Shown: piece after piece, positions 1 to 12,113 of the stretch | How the letters are laid out: each line of letters starts with the position of its first letter | How positions within the stretch are numbered: the stretch's first letter is position 1 | From: Bryoerythrophyllum caledonicum | Lineage: Eukaryota > Streptophyta > Bryopsida > Pottiales > Pottiaceae | Assembly (NCBI GenBank): GCA_963971425.1 | Contig: OZ020518.1 | Location: 17,860,990-17,924,989 of the forward strand | Reading direction: 5' to 3' | Length of the DNA stretch: 64,000 nucleotides | The notes under the pieces: model-generated | Database searches by the model: none | Told to the model about the DNA's origin: nothing | What the model saw: the letters and a program-made list of their open reading frames with translations, nothing else | Made by a program: the position numbers and the translations under genes

Positions 1-1440
1 TTGTAAACAAAGAGCTAACTTCCGGCTCTTCTTGAAATGACACAATTTCACTTGAAAAAAGACACTCAACTAACCTCTCATTCTCACCTTATATCTCTAT
101 CAATTTGCTTTGGAGATATGTCATGGTGCATAAATACAAGAAGCTTGTGCATATCTAAGTTGAAATGCACACACGTATGTCGACATGTGTGTCTCAGATA
201 AGAACGACCAAAATTACACATGAACACCAAAATAACATGAACACGTAGTTCACATGTTCACTTGATCCTTGATTGATCATAAAGACATTGCAATTAGATT
301 AATGTAACATTTGTCACTTGACAATAACCGCAATATGTAGTTGCTCTTAGAGCCCAGTGCAATTTTATGAAAAATATAATTTTTGGCATTCACCTGAAGT
401 TCACCATGTTTTTGGCCTTATTAAGGATGTCCATATCTTTGTTGTCGAGTACTGTACAATATCATACACAACATTATAAATTATGAAGTCATCACTTGCA
501 AGTTGATACATTAATTTTATCTCTATGATTTGTTGCTTGAATATTTTTGGAATGTATGATTGATTTTGAGAGATATTGAGGGATGTACTTTTGCTATATG
601 TATATGTGGAATTACCACTACAATTCTTTTGTATTTTCATATGCTTTATCTTCCAAAATTACTTTGTAAGAAATCTTTGTTCACTTTCACAATATTGAAT
701 GAAGAAGAAGAAAAACTCTACTTTCCGACGGGGACCGACATGAATATATGTTTGTTCATTCTCTCCACTGAGCCTATGGCCAAGAGACATAGGTTAATGT
801 AATAGAACTACTTTTTCTTTCAAGGATAAACACTTTTCTATACTAATTACTTTCCTATACTTAATGCCTTAAAAACAACCACCTCACCGGCAACATTAAA
901 GGGCATTAATTTTGTATCAATATTAAATCAATACTAAATTTTGATACAAGGATTTTCCTATGGTAGGCTGTGGAAACCTTATTATTGTGCATTTGACTCC
1001 ATCAATAGGTAATCTAAAAATTGAGCCAACGAAGAAATCATCTTATATCTTGAAAGAATCCTTTAAAAAAATTAATATCATTCCATCTTCAAAATTATAG
1101 CAATACTTTATATTTACAAAGAAGTTAATTCAGCAATCATTTTAGGTTGTTTACGCGGTCATGTCATTTTACGTGGTCTTTATCTAGGGTGTCTTCCATA
1201 GAGAGCAACTCATCTTTTTGAAAGTAATAATAATGGTGTTGCATGGACATATGCATATGACAATTTAATGTCTCTATGAGTTTAAAGTCCCAATTTATGC
1301 TGAACTAAAACGAAACTAGTGACGCACAAGATGGAAGCATCCTAGGCGAGACCGGCTCCGAGCGTAAGATGCACAAGTACCAAGAGGCAAAAACACACAA
1401 CCAACAAGCCAATAAGGGGAAAAAGGAAGAGGGAAGAAGC
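1..1440. other. AT-rich gene-free stretch
   Basis: No reading frame here resembles a known protein and codon texture is random. Around 710-800 there is a weak, reversed-looking relative of the dispersed hairpin repeat found at 44012 and 48635 (a GAAGAAGAAAAAC tract followed by TTTGTTCATTC). Confidence 0.5.
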
Positions 1441-1445
1441 AGAAC

Positions 1446-1690
1446 CTCGGTCTCTATTAAGGGCCGGCGTGAAAAAAGCGTCTGTTTGTTCCATGTCCAT
1501 CAGACACGGAGTCCATGCCCACCAGACATGTTAGTGGTGGAACAAACAAACAAACACTAAAGGAGTCTGGTAAGTTGTCCAAGCATATACCCAACCACTT
1601 ATCTTTGTCTTCTGGGCATTGATAGAGTGAAAGGAATGAACAGACACTTTATTCACGTCGACCTTCTTTGGAAGGCCAAAGTTCTTACTA
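1446..1690. repeat. Inverted pair of the dispersed GCCGGC hairpin repeat
   Basis: The stretch holds GGGCCGGCGTGAAAAAAG followed by TGTTTGTTCC in one orientation, then GGTGGAACAAACAAAC, and near 1640-1680 ACACTTTATTCACG with GACCTTCTTTGGAAGG in the other. These match the parts of the repeat at 22478, 44012 and 48635. It therefore looks like two copies head to head. The family is not one I recognise. Confidence 0.6.
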
Positions 1691-1964
1691 CTGCGAGCAT
1701 ATAATACCTGGAGATACCTAGGAGATACCGTGAAATATCATTGATATACTTATGTTGTACCCGCAGATATCATCTCAAAAGGTGGCTAAAAATACTTGTA
1801 TAATGTAGGTCAGCAATCTCGTTAAATTTCACAATCTTTTTTTTTCAATTTTTCACAATGTACTACTATAGTAGCAGCCAAATTTTTCTTGTAGCTTTTC
1901 AACTAATTTTCAGCTAGTCTAGGAATCATTCATAATCCTTGATAATCCTGCACATCTGGTAGGA

Positions 1965-2250
1965 ATTTTATAATCGGGACTGATACCCGGAGTGATACCC
2001 GGAGTGATAATCATTGATAACATCTGGTAGGAATTTGATAATCGGGGCTGATACCCGGAGTGACACCCGGGATGATACCCGGAGTGACACCCTGGATGTT
2101 ACACGGAGTGACACCCGGGATGATACCCGGAGTGATACCCGGGTGATAATCCTTGATAACATCTGGTTGGAATGTGATAACCGGGACTGATACCCGGAGT
2201 GATATCCGGTATGTTACCCGGAGTGATACCTGGAGTGATAATCCTGCACA
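1965..2250. repeat. CCCGG minisatellite upstream of the RPA-interacting protein gene
   Basis: Imperfect tandem copies of about 15 bp with consensus TGATACCCGGAGTGA, mixed with ACACCCGGGATGA variants. A larger module containing GATAACATCTGGTAGGAAT recurs three times (about 1945, 2015 and 2155), so there is a higher-order repeat. The core CCCGG or CCCGGG is palindromic. The array ends about 230 bases before the ATG of the next gene. Confidence 0.85.
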
Positions 2251-2476
2251 TTGGGGAGGAATTTGGCGGGATCATTCCGCTCTTGCTCGGCCGGCAACAA
2301 CAACAGCATCACCGCAGCCATTGCCTTGATCACCATCTGGCCACCTGATTGTTCACTTGTGCCCTTCCAGTCCGTCCCACATCCCACGTCTGGATCCACT
2401 CTCTACTACCACACATTCACCGCGCGCTCCTCCTCAATTTCCACGCCCAGCTTTCATCGCATTCACTTCACCATCG

Positions 2477-4241
2477 ATGGAGAGCCAGGCCGCGCCGAGG
2501 AGGTCGCCGATCAAGTCATGGACTCCCAAGTGGAAAGACAAGGTTCGTCACACGCTTCCTGTTGTTGGGTTTGCAAGGTAGGGTCTTTGTGGTTGGGTAG
2601 GAGCCCTTTCCGAGCTGGGTTTCCAGAATCTAGGTCTAGCACGAGTTGGAGAATTCGACTGTGTTGTGGTTTTTTGTGTTTGAATTTGACTGTCTGGGGA
2701 GGGATTGGTCTAGTGACAGAGGTTGTGGGCTATGTTTGTTGATGGGGTTAGTTAGAATTGTTGTTTTGAATGTAGTAGAGGTGACAGATGCGATGTGGTG
2801 GTGTTATGGCAGCTGAGAGAGATGTGCCTCCAGAGAGTGCGGAATGACCGTGCTCAGTTGCTGTGGAAGATTCGGAGTAGCGCTCTCCCTGTATGTGAAA
2901 CTAATACGCATAATAACAAGGTAGGCACCTACAAGACTCATTTGATGCTCTCGGGAACTCCATTTCTGTTGTAGACTTAAAGCATTTGCACCTTGGAAGC
3001 TATGATCTTCTATGCCGCACCGTTTTATGATGGAACTTTTGAGATGATATATGGACAGCGTCTCATTTGAGTTTGACAGTATTTTTGCTTGTTGCAGGAA
3101 AAATTCGACGTAGTAAAATTTTGACTCATCACTCGTGTGAACATTATTTATTGCTGTATATCTAACGGTCAGTGAATAACAGTGGTTTTTGGGGGGTTAT
3201 TGTTTGGTATCATCCTGCAGTTTGTGCAGTCGACATTCAGGAATATCGTTTCTGATGAGCTCAAGAGAGTGCTTGGATCTTCGGCGAATAATGCAGTTCC
3301 GAGCAGCGACAAAGATCCAGCTTCATTGGAAGAGCAAGATGCAGATATGTTGTGGAATTACGAGACCATGACGGCTCGCGCTCCCTCGGAGCTTGCCCAA
3401 GAGGATTACGTAGAGCTCATGGTGGCGATGGAGCGTGCTTTGTACGATGATTTGCTGGCTGAAATGCGGGCTCAAGGTAGTACCACTGTAATATTCACTA
3501 CTGTGTTGGAATGTGGGAGTTTTGAAGGAGTTAGCTGGGTGATACTGAAATTGGAAACCAGCTGCATGAACATCGAAGTGAAATGACCTGTTTCAAATCA
3601 TCATGGAGTTCCTAACAACAAAGTTTCTTATACGTCTACAGAGGAAGAACTCTTGGAAGATTTTGAGTCTGCTGTTTCACTGGAAGATGATGCAATTGCT
3701 GATCTAGTACAAAATTTTCAAGACCTATCCTCGGTACTGTTATGTTCCATACCTTGTCGACCTTACAAGCTGTTTATTTTCATTTGTAGGCTTCCACTCG
3801 TCTATTGCTTTTCAACCACTGATTGCTGATTTCCTACAGGATGGCGTGTTATGTCCTCTGTGCAAGAAAACACAGCTGAAGCAACATAAAACTGTCATAG
3901 TCTGTTCCTGTGGCGATTTTCGATTTGACACCAAAGATGATCAGGTGAGCAGATCATCATTTGATTCGTACAATCCAGTATCCTTAACTTATTTTATTGG
4001 TTGAGTTCAGGCGAATTGAACTGGTTGCATTTGATTGACCTCCTCAAGTATTATGTGAACTCGAAACTGTGCATTGTAGATTGGCCTCAAGTTTCTTCAA
4101 ACGCGCTTGGCGGACGTGCATGAACAACACACAGACTCGGGCTGTTTGGCGCAACCCACCTTCGCCATAGAGTCCCAGTTCGGTATTCCAGCCTTGCTCA
4201 TGAGATGTTCAAAATGTGAAAGTTTTCAGTGTGTTTTATGA
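2477..4241 (+). CDS. RPA-interacting protein (importin cargo adaptor for replication protein A)
   Basis: This is a six-exon gene of about 250 residues. Exons are 2477-2542, 2813-2890 (an alternative donor at 2921 would add 10 codons), 3221-3476 (or from 3230), 3642-3733, 3840-3944 and 4080-4241, all with GT-AG borders and compatible phases. The N-terminus shows the family signature: a tryptophan-basic segment (TPKWKDK) then LREMCLQRVRNDRAQLLWKI. An acidic central helix region follows. The C-terminal zinc-binding part has CPLC, VCSCG, a histidine pair in VHEQH, a lone Cys and CSKC. Known members bind replication protein A in the cytoplasm and carry it into the nucleus through importin beta; that role here is by homology. 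Length fits the family. The ATG opens a clean phase-0 exon. A CCCGG minisatellite lies just upstream. Nothing looks broken. Confidence 0.9.
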
Positions 4242-6129
4242 TCCCTGACAGCTGAAAATGGACATGTGAAGGCTATGTAAATACATACGCTGGTACAGCC
4301 TCTCAGGTACCAGTATGATGTGAGAAATTGGTGCAGTTGTCAAATCATAGCAGTTTATTTATGAGAAGTTGGAGATGTTTAGCAGTAGTGACAATGCACG
4401 AAGATCGATGTTGTTACTTGGGGCTCATATCACGATAGGAGGACCTGGTTCACGCTTCCATTTGCTCACTGATTACTTTTTAGTTAATCATGGATCTTGT
4501 TTCCTTCCATGAACAGGAAGGTGCCTTTTTCATTTCTACCAATTAGGGATAAATTAGGAATGTCTCGTGAATGAATCTATTCTCAACACTGGTAGGTTGG
4601 AACTGTTCATGTGTTCATATCCTCTTTTACATTTCACAGTTAATCATCCGTCAGTTGGCGAGACTTTCAGTCTGTGCTTGGTCTTCCCTCATTGGCTGAA
4701 CATCCCCACCATATTGTGTATATAGTATCCCCACCATATTGTGTATATAGTATTAGGAAGATTATTTCATGTCCTTATCTTATACTCCCTCTTCTCTATG
4801 TATAATAGAAAACAATTTGTCATGTGTCTATCTAGAACATCTGTTGGTTCTACAACAAATACCTTTCATCTGGTGGTTATGCAATAAACATCTTTCATCT
4901 ATCGATTCTTGGCACATTTTTGGATGACAAAGCCTTTTGGAGGAATCACTTTATTCTTTGGATGTGCCCTTTGAAAGAATCCTCCATACGTGTCCTTTGG
5001 AGTACTTTGAATGTGCCCTTTCATTAGAATTTGGATATGGTCTACCTATGTAAAAGGCATGAGTATGTCTGTTCGCCGCTCTCGGTCACGTGACCTCTCT
5101 TTCTTGATTTTGACCTCTTGATGTGAAGGGTGAGGCACGGTGATGCACTATTCTTGACGCTTGATATTAGGTAGTAACCTAATGACTCTTGATTTTGACC
5201 TCTTGATTTACATACAAACGTAAATTTAACACACCACCCTCCGCTCTCCCCGTCTGGACGACGGATACCAACCCTAGTGGTAAAGAGTTATTAAGTTTTA
5301 AAATACTGCTATGCACAATATTAAAAAATAAGTGCTACACATATAATTCAAAAATAATGATTCCTACATATTATTATTTTTGGATGAGACTACAAGGTAT
5401 ATGAAGTAAATATGGGGTATTTAAAGTAACTAATGGATATATAGTAAATAATATATACACCCATGATCCTTCTCCGCAATTTGTATCCATCAAATGTTTT
5501 ATATATAGGCACTAGATTGATCGTACATTAGTGCTCGACACAAGTGTTTCAAGCAGAAGTCTTTACAAACGATCGTGCGGGGTACGTTGCATTGATTTCA
5601 TGGATTCCTTTGATTACGAAGAGCGTAGGGCTTCTTCTCTTGGTACGTTGTAGGCAATTTCCAATCCAAAATTAAAGTTTTCATTTACGTAGACTTGTTT
5701 AACTTGAGATTACCCTTGGCCCGTTGGTTACGACGAGGGTTCCACTAGTCTATCATAATTATACATCCACCTGACTCTTGAAATCTAGACCTAGTGTAGA
5801 GTGTAGGAATCAAATGAGTACCTTTGGAAGAGAGAAAGTACTTGATTGGTAGATATCTCTAGTAAACATTCAAACCTGTATGTCTCCTAGATAGCAAGTA
5901 AATTTCCTAGTGTTATTATTTTAGATATTTAATTTCCCATATGAATAATCCCTTTGTTATACTTCTAATTTTTCTTAGTGTGGACCATATTCTTTGAAGC
6001 AGCGTACAGTACACTGCTTGAAACCAATATGTCAAAAAAGATTTCGTCAATAAAGAAACCCAATTTGTATTCATTTCTTTCTACCCCACACTATGTGACA
6101 ACCTGATGAGAACATATCCTTATCCTTCT
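4242..6129. other. Intergenic stretch after the RPA-interacting protein gene
   Basis: The first few hundred bases are probably 3' untranslated sequence. I see no coding region. A 25-bp unit ending ATTGTGTATATAGT is duplicated in tandem at about 4702-4752. Two near-identical phrases containing CTTGATTTTGACCTCTTG occur near 5105 and 5190. Confidence 0.5.
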
Positions 6130-6169
6130 GCTGAGGTAACTAAGTGAGGCGAATCAGTACATCCACCAT
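6130..6169 (+). pseudogene. 40-bp displaced copy of PTST1-like exon 3
   Basis: This segment matches 7612-7651, inside exon 3 of the PTST1-like gene, at 38 of 40 positions by direct reading. The differences are A to T at 6137 and G to A at 6165. It stops exactly beside the left end of a MITE at 6171 and lies about 1.5 kb upstream of the source exon in the same orientation. It has no coding value by itself. Confidence 0.85.
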
Positions 6170-6170
6170 A

Positions 6171-6520
6171 TAAGATAAGCCTCCCCATAACCAACAAAAA
6201 CCCATAGCCAACGCCTGTAAAATTGGGGTATATCCAACCCTCTTTCATCCCATTACCACCAACTGAGCTCCAAATGGAGGTTAGTCAAGACCCTTACTTT
6301 TGGTCGTTGGTTATGGGGGGTACCTACTGCTGGCCACCCACTAAACATGGCTGCAAAGTTTGAAAACTCATAACTAATTCAATTTTCATCGATAAAATAT
6401 GAAATCACTTGGGTTGGAATTGTAATTCTATTGGCTATCACTGAAATAATAATATTATTATCTCCTCTCTCCATATATGCACATTCCTTAACTTGTCGGA
6501 TTTAGGGGGGCTTACCTTAG
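6171..6520. mobile_element. MITE with TAAG(A/G)TAAGCC terminal repeats
   Basis: The left end reads TAAGATAAGCC and the right end GGCTTACCTTAG, which are inverted. A second inverted pair, CCCATAACCAAC near 6186 and GTTGGTTATGGG near 6306, lies inside. The body is closely similar to 51928-52287. No coding capacity. Compared with the copies near 52 kb, the target duplication is probably TTA or TA, pointing to a PIF/Harbinger or Stowaway-like superfamily. Confidence 0.75.
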
Positions 6521-6660
6521 TTGAAGTTTCTTCAATCCAAAGGTGTAAGTCTTGCGAAACTTTAATACATCTTCAATATTCTACATAGCAAAATACGGTC
6601 CTACATATATATATATATAGACACGGTTCCCGACTGACGTTTAAGGGTAAACCCTAAATG
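6521..6660. repeat. Single arm of a fold-back element family
   Basis: The text from CTTCAATCCA through TTTAATACAT to CCCGACTGACGTTTAAGG matches one arm of the palindrome at 63605-64000. Only one arm is present and it abuts the MITE on the left. Confidence 0.55.
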
Positions 6661-7018
6661 AAAAACCCACCTCCTAAAATAAATAAACGTCACCCTATTG
6701 TGAATGAACATCATGAGCACATGAAGTGCATGTGGAAGATAAAGGTGGAGGAAATAGAGTAGGACGAGCAACAAAAGAAAAGCACCACGATGATGATGAT
6801 GATGATGAAGAAGAAGGAGGCTCAGTCGTCCCACTGATTTTCTCCCAAATGTTGCAGTGGGGCCATCGAGGAAGAAAGAGAGGAGCATCATCTGGTGGCC
6901 ATGAAGCGTTGCGGCATTTGACTCTGTATTTGTCATCCTCCAACTTCTCCACTGAGCGCGGAAGATAGATTGTTTGTATCCACCTCATTTGAGCTTATGA
7001 ATTAGGGGATTGACGACG

Positions 7019-9149
7019 ATGGCGACTCTTTCCTCATCGCTTTCGTCTTCTCATGCTGTGTGCGCAACACTGCCTCACTCTTACTTTCTGGGTGGTTCGC
7101 ATTTGTGGGTCATGAGCTGGTTGGAGTTTTGGGAATTTGGGAGACTGAGTTTATGAGGAATTGGAGTGTTTTAGGACAATGTGGAGTTGTTTGTTGAGGA
7201 AGGAGCTGAGATTTTACCTCGTTGTGTGACATTGCAGGATAGATTTAGGGTTTAGTGAGTATGGGCGAGCGAATTTGGCTGCCAGACGCCCTTTAGTTCG
7301 AAATTCAAGCTCACCGAGTGATTCGACGGTGCGGTCTAGGGATGGTTCTTACAAAGCGGTGAACTCCATCAGTACCAAACCTAAGAACCCATTTACTGAG
7401 GTTTGTTTACTGAGTCTCTTCGCCTCCTGCTTTGAATTTGATGTCCTAGTTTTCCACATGAGAGCGTCTTAGTTGTATGAACTGAGTCTTGGAACCTATT
7501 AGATGGTTGTTCGCTTTCATGTTCGTATTGTTAACATCTCAGGATCAGGTGTTATTCTCTTGTGAGGCAGTTGGGATCATCGCCGCACGAATATGAAGGA
7601 AGACCAAAGCTGCTGAGGAAACTAAGTGAGGCGAATCAGTACATCCGCCATCTACAACACGAGGTTGGTGCTAGCTTAACGCCAGTTGACCGCTTCGAAC
7701 ATTGATCCTTGTGAACACATCTAAAATCTGGAGTGCATCAGTACTGACAGCTCTGTGTTTGGGGTTCATCAGCTGCGAGAGAAGGAAGAGGCATTAGTGG
7801 AGAATGCAAGCGAGATGTCTGCAATGGAAATGGAAGTGCAGGTCCTGACTCTTGAGCATTCCCTGTTTCTTTCCTTGACAGATACATACTCGGTTTCTAG
7901 GCCAGAATGCCTGCTTTCTCACCAGTCTTTGTTTGTAGGCTCTCTTAAGTATTGCACAAGAAATAAGCAGGCAGGGCATCAAACCGGGGACTCGAAAAAT
8001 CAATGGCCGCTACATTCATTCTCATCTTGCATCTAGACTTGAAGGTGAGCCGGCTAAGGACTTGAGGCACAATTGCTTGCTCTGTTTGATTGAAGCGTAA
8101 ACTTTGGGATTGAACATGGTAATGTATCGTGTGTAAGTCTTGATCGGCGATGTTGATAAACGTCTGTAGAAATTCACATGAAGTAAAAGCTGATGTGGAC
8201 TAACTTTGAACCACTAATTTCTGTGCTCTCCAAGCTTAAACTATGCTGAAGAACTGACCTCTGGGAGAATTGAGCGAGAGATGGGAATAGAAGTCACTCG
8301 TTTCTATGGCATTTTTATGCCATTTTCACGAGCATCTTCGCGTTTTGGAGTCTCGGAAAACAGACCACTGGCTCGTACAGTTTATGATGTGATTCTTGAG
8401 CATTTTATTTTGGTTGTGTAGAGATGCAGAAGATTTTCAAGGAGCGAATTAAGGATGCTGATCTAGTGCGGACCCGAAGCATTGACCTTATCTTTTATGG
8501 AATGGCTGAGGTAGGTTCTCAATGTGGTCAATATGGTTGAAGTTATTTCCTTCTCGTCGTTAGTGTCTGTTACGATTCTGCCCTCCATTTCACTTTTAAG
8601 GGCTCTCTGTGGACACACTCTTCTGTTCGGATATCTAGCTGCTTATCAAACATGAATCATTCATCATGAGAATCGAATGGGAGCAGGATGTGCAAGTAAT
8701 GGGTTCATTCGATGGATGGACACGCGGAGAACAAATGTCACCGGAGAGCACGGGCACATTCACCAAATTCACCACCACCATCAAGCTTCGGCCAGGCCGG
8801 TAAGCAGCGAAGACCTTACGTTTGATCCTTTGATCTGCATATCCACGTCCTGTCATTTCATTGAATAAGGTAATCTTATCACCAGTTATTCTTACTACAG
8901 TGTCAATTCCTTTAACCGATCGACAGAAATACGTGTAACTTAGAAGCTACTCCTACTCCGAGAATTGTGCGTTCTTAGGAATCAGTACCCACTTTCCTAT
9001 CATTGAGCTGGTATTGTTGTTTATGTTGCGCGTGCTCAAGATATGAGATCAAGTTTTTGGTGGACGGAGAATGGCACCTATTACCGGATCTTCCAACCGT
9101 GGGCGAAGGCCTGACGGAGAATAATCTGCTAATCGTGGACCGGTTCTAA
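7019..9149 (+). CDS. PTST1: PTST1-like protein: plastid CBM48 and coiled-coil starch-granule targeting protein
   Basis: Eight exons give a 275-residue protein: 7019-7104, 7238-7400, 7571-7663, 7773-7841, 7939-8044, 8422-8510, 8687-8799 and 9041-9149, all in phase with GT-AG borders. The Ser-rich N-terminus (MATLSSSLSSSHAV) looks like a chloroplast transit peptide. Residues about 80-140 are charged and helical (KLLRKLSEANQYIRHLQHE, then LREKEEALVENASEM), as expected of the coiled coil. The block GIKPGTRKINGRYIHSHL is typical of PTST proteins. The C-terminal CBM48 starts VQVMGSFDGWTRGEQMSPES and ends YEIKFLVDGEW; the aromatic and glycine residues of the glucan-binding fold are kept. In Arabidopsis, PTST1 brings granule-bound starch synthase to starch granules so that amylose is made. 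Exon 3 has a displaced fragment at 6130. PTST2/3 are alternatives, but those are longer. Confidence 0.9.
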
Positions 9150-10292
9150 TTCTGCTCCAATTCCTTCAGCAATTTGCGCTGTAACTGCTTCTTTATGTCC
9201 TTGATTTTGAGGATTTGTCGCTAGTGTCCTTTTCCTCGTTGAAGTTCCATTTTGGCTAGGGTGAGAGTTCAAGTAGCTGTTTGTTTTGTAACGATCTCAG
9301 CTTCTGCAATGGAAGCAAGCGAGCGTGACGAGCTGAATAAATTCGAGTGAACCTGTTTTTTCCCCCTTCATGGATTATTTGGTAAGCCGGAATCTATGAA
9401 CTCATGGCGACGTTACGTCTCTAAAGTTGCCTTCACTAACCTTAGATCATCATATTAACCCTTAAACGCCGGAGCAGCCAAAAAGTGGCTGCTCGGATGA
9501 CATTTTGAGGATGATTATTGCTGTGAACGATCATTTTCCATCCAATTCGTTTTGTCGAGAGTTCATTGAATGTGTAAGTAGTAGATGGTGATGGAACTTG
9601 TGGAACTTGCCTCATTGAGGTAATCATGTTCTATCTAAAGAAAAAAAAGTTTGTGACATGGATCTCAATTTTAGAAAAAGTTTGTGACATGGATCTGAAT
9701 TTGAATCATTCAAATGATATATTTTTAATTTTGAGTCCAACTAATGAAATTAGGTTTATGAAGTCTAGTTTCCATTTGAGTTTGAAAATTTGGAAAATAC
9801 TTAAAATTTGAAAATTTATTGCAATTCGAACTTTGGGCCTATAATCGATTTTCTAATTTTAGCTCAACACGGAAGTTTCATTTGCACCACAAGTTCAATG
9901 TACACCTTTGGTGAAGTTTTCAGATTTTTATAGCATACTAAAAATTTGATATGAGTTTTCTTCAATTTTTCTTCAAAAAAAAAATCACTTTAAATTCAGA
10001 TTTTCCCAAATTTTTTTGTGATTTCTGTGGCACGAACAAAACATGTCAAGTCCGCCATTTCTCGCTCTTTGCTTCCTGATTACGATGCCAACAAGATGGA
10101 CAATGCAGAAGCCAAACTATCCACACAAACAAAAGGAGTCTTAAAAACAAATGAAATGCTAATTCTAATCGGCTCTTCATGATCTGAAACACACTGGTGA
10201 TTCAAAACTTATGTCTTGTTGCAACAAAACTATAATCAGTTTCAGAGGTAAGATTAAAAAAATCAGTAAATAGATGAGATGCAAAAACTCAC
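9150..10292. other. AT-rich stretch without a recognisable gene
   Basis: Probably 3' untranslated sequence of the PTST1-like gene, then AT-rich DNA. The phrase AAAAAGTTTGTGACATGGAT occurs twice, near 9643 and 9676. A short hairpin GAGCAGCC...GGCTGCTC lies near 9470. Confidence 0.5.
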
Positions 10293-10716
10293 TTAGCGAC
10301 CTCAAAACCTCCTGGAGTGTGGAAGCTGTTGATTAAAATGCCGATTGCTGTGCCGCTGGGATAGACGAGTTTATAATCAATAATCATAATCTGCATGACA
10401 AAGTAGCCACACGTGGATTTTAGGCCCTGATTCAAATTTGTATTCCTGGGTGAACTACTCAGGAAATTTTCATGAGGAAAATTTCTGTCACCTAGATGCT
10501 AAAGAGCCGAAGGAGAAGATTCCAATCAATGGATGTTTACCTTCCGAAGCAGAACAATAGAAAAGATTCCCACGAAGCTGACAACGAAAACAAACCCTGC
10601 ATCCAACCATGGTCTGCATCCAACATTCTCGTCGCCAGGAATATCTCCTGGAGCGTTGGTGTTCACCCGATCATGGAACATCTGATCCATACCCAGAAAG
10701 TAGGAACCAAAACCAC
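10293..10716 (-). pseudogene. Two-exon fragment of a Yellow-Stripe-Like (oligopeptide) transporter
   Basis: On the minus strand, exon 10716-10541 encodes GGFGSYFLGM...DAGFVFVVSFVGIFSIVLLRK. After a GTAAAC donor and a GCAG acceptor, exon 10390-10293 encodes [20 protein letters not shown] and then [12 protein letters not shown], ending at a GTGAGT donor. The second piece is the most conserved block of YSL metal-chelate transporters. The frame joins in phase. YSL proteins have more than 600 residues and about 14 membrane spans; I find neither the preceding membrane spans nor the rest downstream. About 91 residues are present. Intact intron signals mean it was copied as DNA, not from mRNA. It may be a captured or left-over gene fragment. 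Confidence 0.75.
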
Positions 10717-12113
10717 CTGCAAGGAAGAAGATGTTCAATTTCAGATTTTTCAGACCATAAAGTCTGTCTACACTTTACATGATTGTAGAGTAAAATCTTC
10801 CTAAGCAAAGTTAAGAGACGACGGAGCAATTGGTTTTGAAGCGTTGCGTGTGTTGTGGATTGGCGCTGGCAGGTAGGGTTTCTTGTGCGTGTCGGAGCAC
10901 ACTCTGCCCTCGTTAGTACAGACAGTGGAAGCAGCACTTTGTGAAGTGAAGCACTGTGGGTGGGAGGTTCGATTGTCTTGCGTGTCACGCACTTCGACTG
11001 TGGGTAGTCACCGATCTAGTGAACTGAAGGGGTGGGTCTCGGTTGGTGTCGACTCCAACAGCAGGATGTCGTGTATTTGGAGTTTGCAACGACCGACTTT
11101 CAGACAGGTTCGTTTCTCTGCCTTAGAACCCTTAAAGTAGACGTGATGTAGTTGATGACCTCAGAAACCTAAGCAAAAGTTCTGCTGTACAGTTTTGAAT
11201 CGATGTGTTGAAGCGATGCGTTGGGTATCCCATTCGTGGTTATGTGTACGTATCCGGGGTAACCTAAGGTGGTGAGTGTGGTGATGGTTTTGTGTCTGCT
11301 TGCTGTGGATAATCTTGTGTTGTGGCTGGGCGTTTGCGTGATCTTTGCCTAGGACTGTAGCGCAGAAAGTGATAGATCCAGAGCTTGTTTAGAGTAGTAC
11401 GACAGTGTCCGGTTGAGAAGGCTACTGCAGGGATTCCGTAATGAATGGTGTGTGGAATTGGTGTTGGTGTCGGTCGGAGCAGTGCGGTGGTTAGTGATGA
11501 TGAAGTATTCGAAGTTCTTGTGATCTGGAACTTGTGGTTGTGGATCATGCACATGAAGCAGGAGTTTGCGGTTGCTTGTTGGATTTTGGGAGGCGGCTCC
11601 GGTTTTGCTTTCAGCATCTTGTGATCGTGTACAACTTTCGTGTCGGTGGCTTCTCTTTGGAGAGAGCTTGAGGCAGGCTGTACGCGCGGAGTCTTAGGTT
11701 GCTGTGTGAGCTGTGATGTGTGCTCTGAGAGAGGGTGGAAACCCACAATCTTCTATGCGCGGTGAATAGAAGATACAATTGGTCCATCTTCGGAACCTGT
11801 ACCTTATCCTCATGAGTCCGCATGTGGCAAACCATTTGGACTTGGTGCGCGACGTGGTGGATAGTTGAGAGATTTATCCGACAAACCTTTTCAACTTTCT
11901 ACGTGGATTGTGGATCGTTTAGAGTCAAGTCCAGACCCGTGAAAGCTCTAAGCGTGGTTTCTTTCTCTTCGTCTCTTTCACCACCTTTAATCCTGATGGT
12001 GGTGGTGGTGTTGAGTGTGTGTGCAGGGTTGTTTGGATGATGGGGAAGGGATGGATTTGTGATTGTGAGGGGATGGCCAAAGCTGTGTTGGCGCTGTGAA
12101 GAGGGATGTGGAG
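10717..12113. other. Stretch upstream of the TIR-NBS gene, no gene seen
   Basis: Several long antisense frames exist, but they are low-complexity His/Pro/Thr-rich and match nothing I know. They follow from the GTG-rich plus strand. The part after about 11800 may be promoter and 5' leader of the TIR-NBS gene. Confidence 0.45.

Noticed and set aside
6695..6988. Overlapping frames around the GATGATGAT repeat
   Set aside because: Poly-His, poly-Asp or poly-Ser runs come from the triplet repeat; no conserved protein text on either side.
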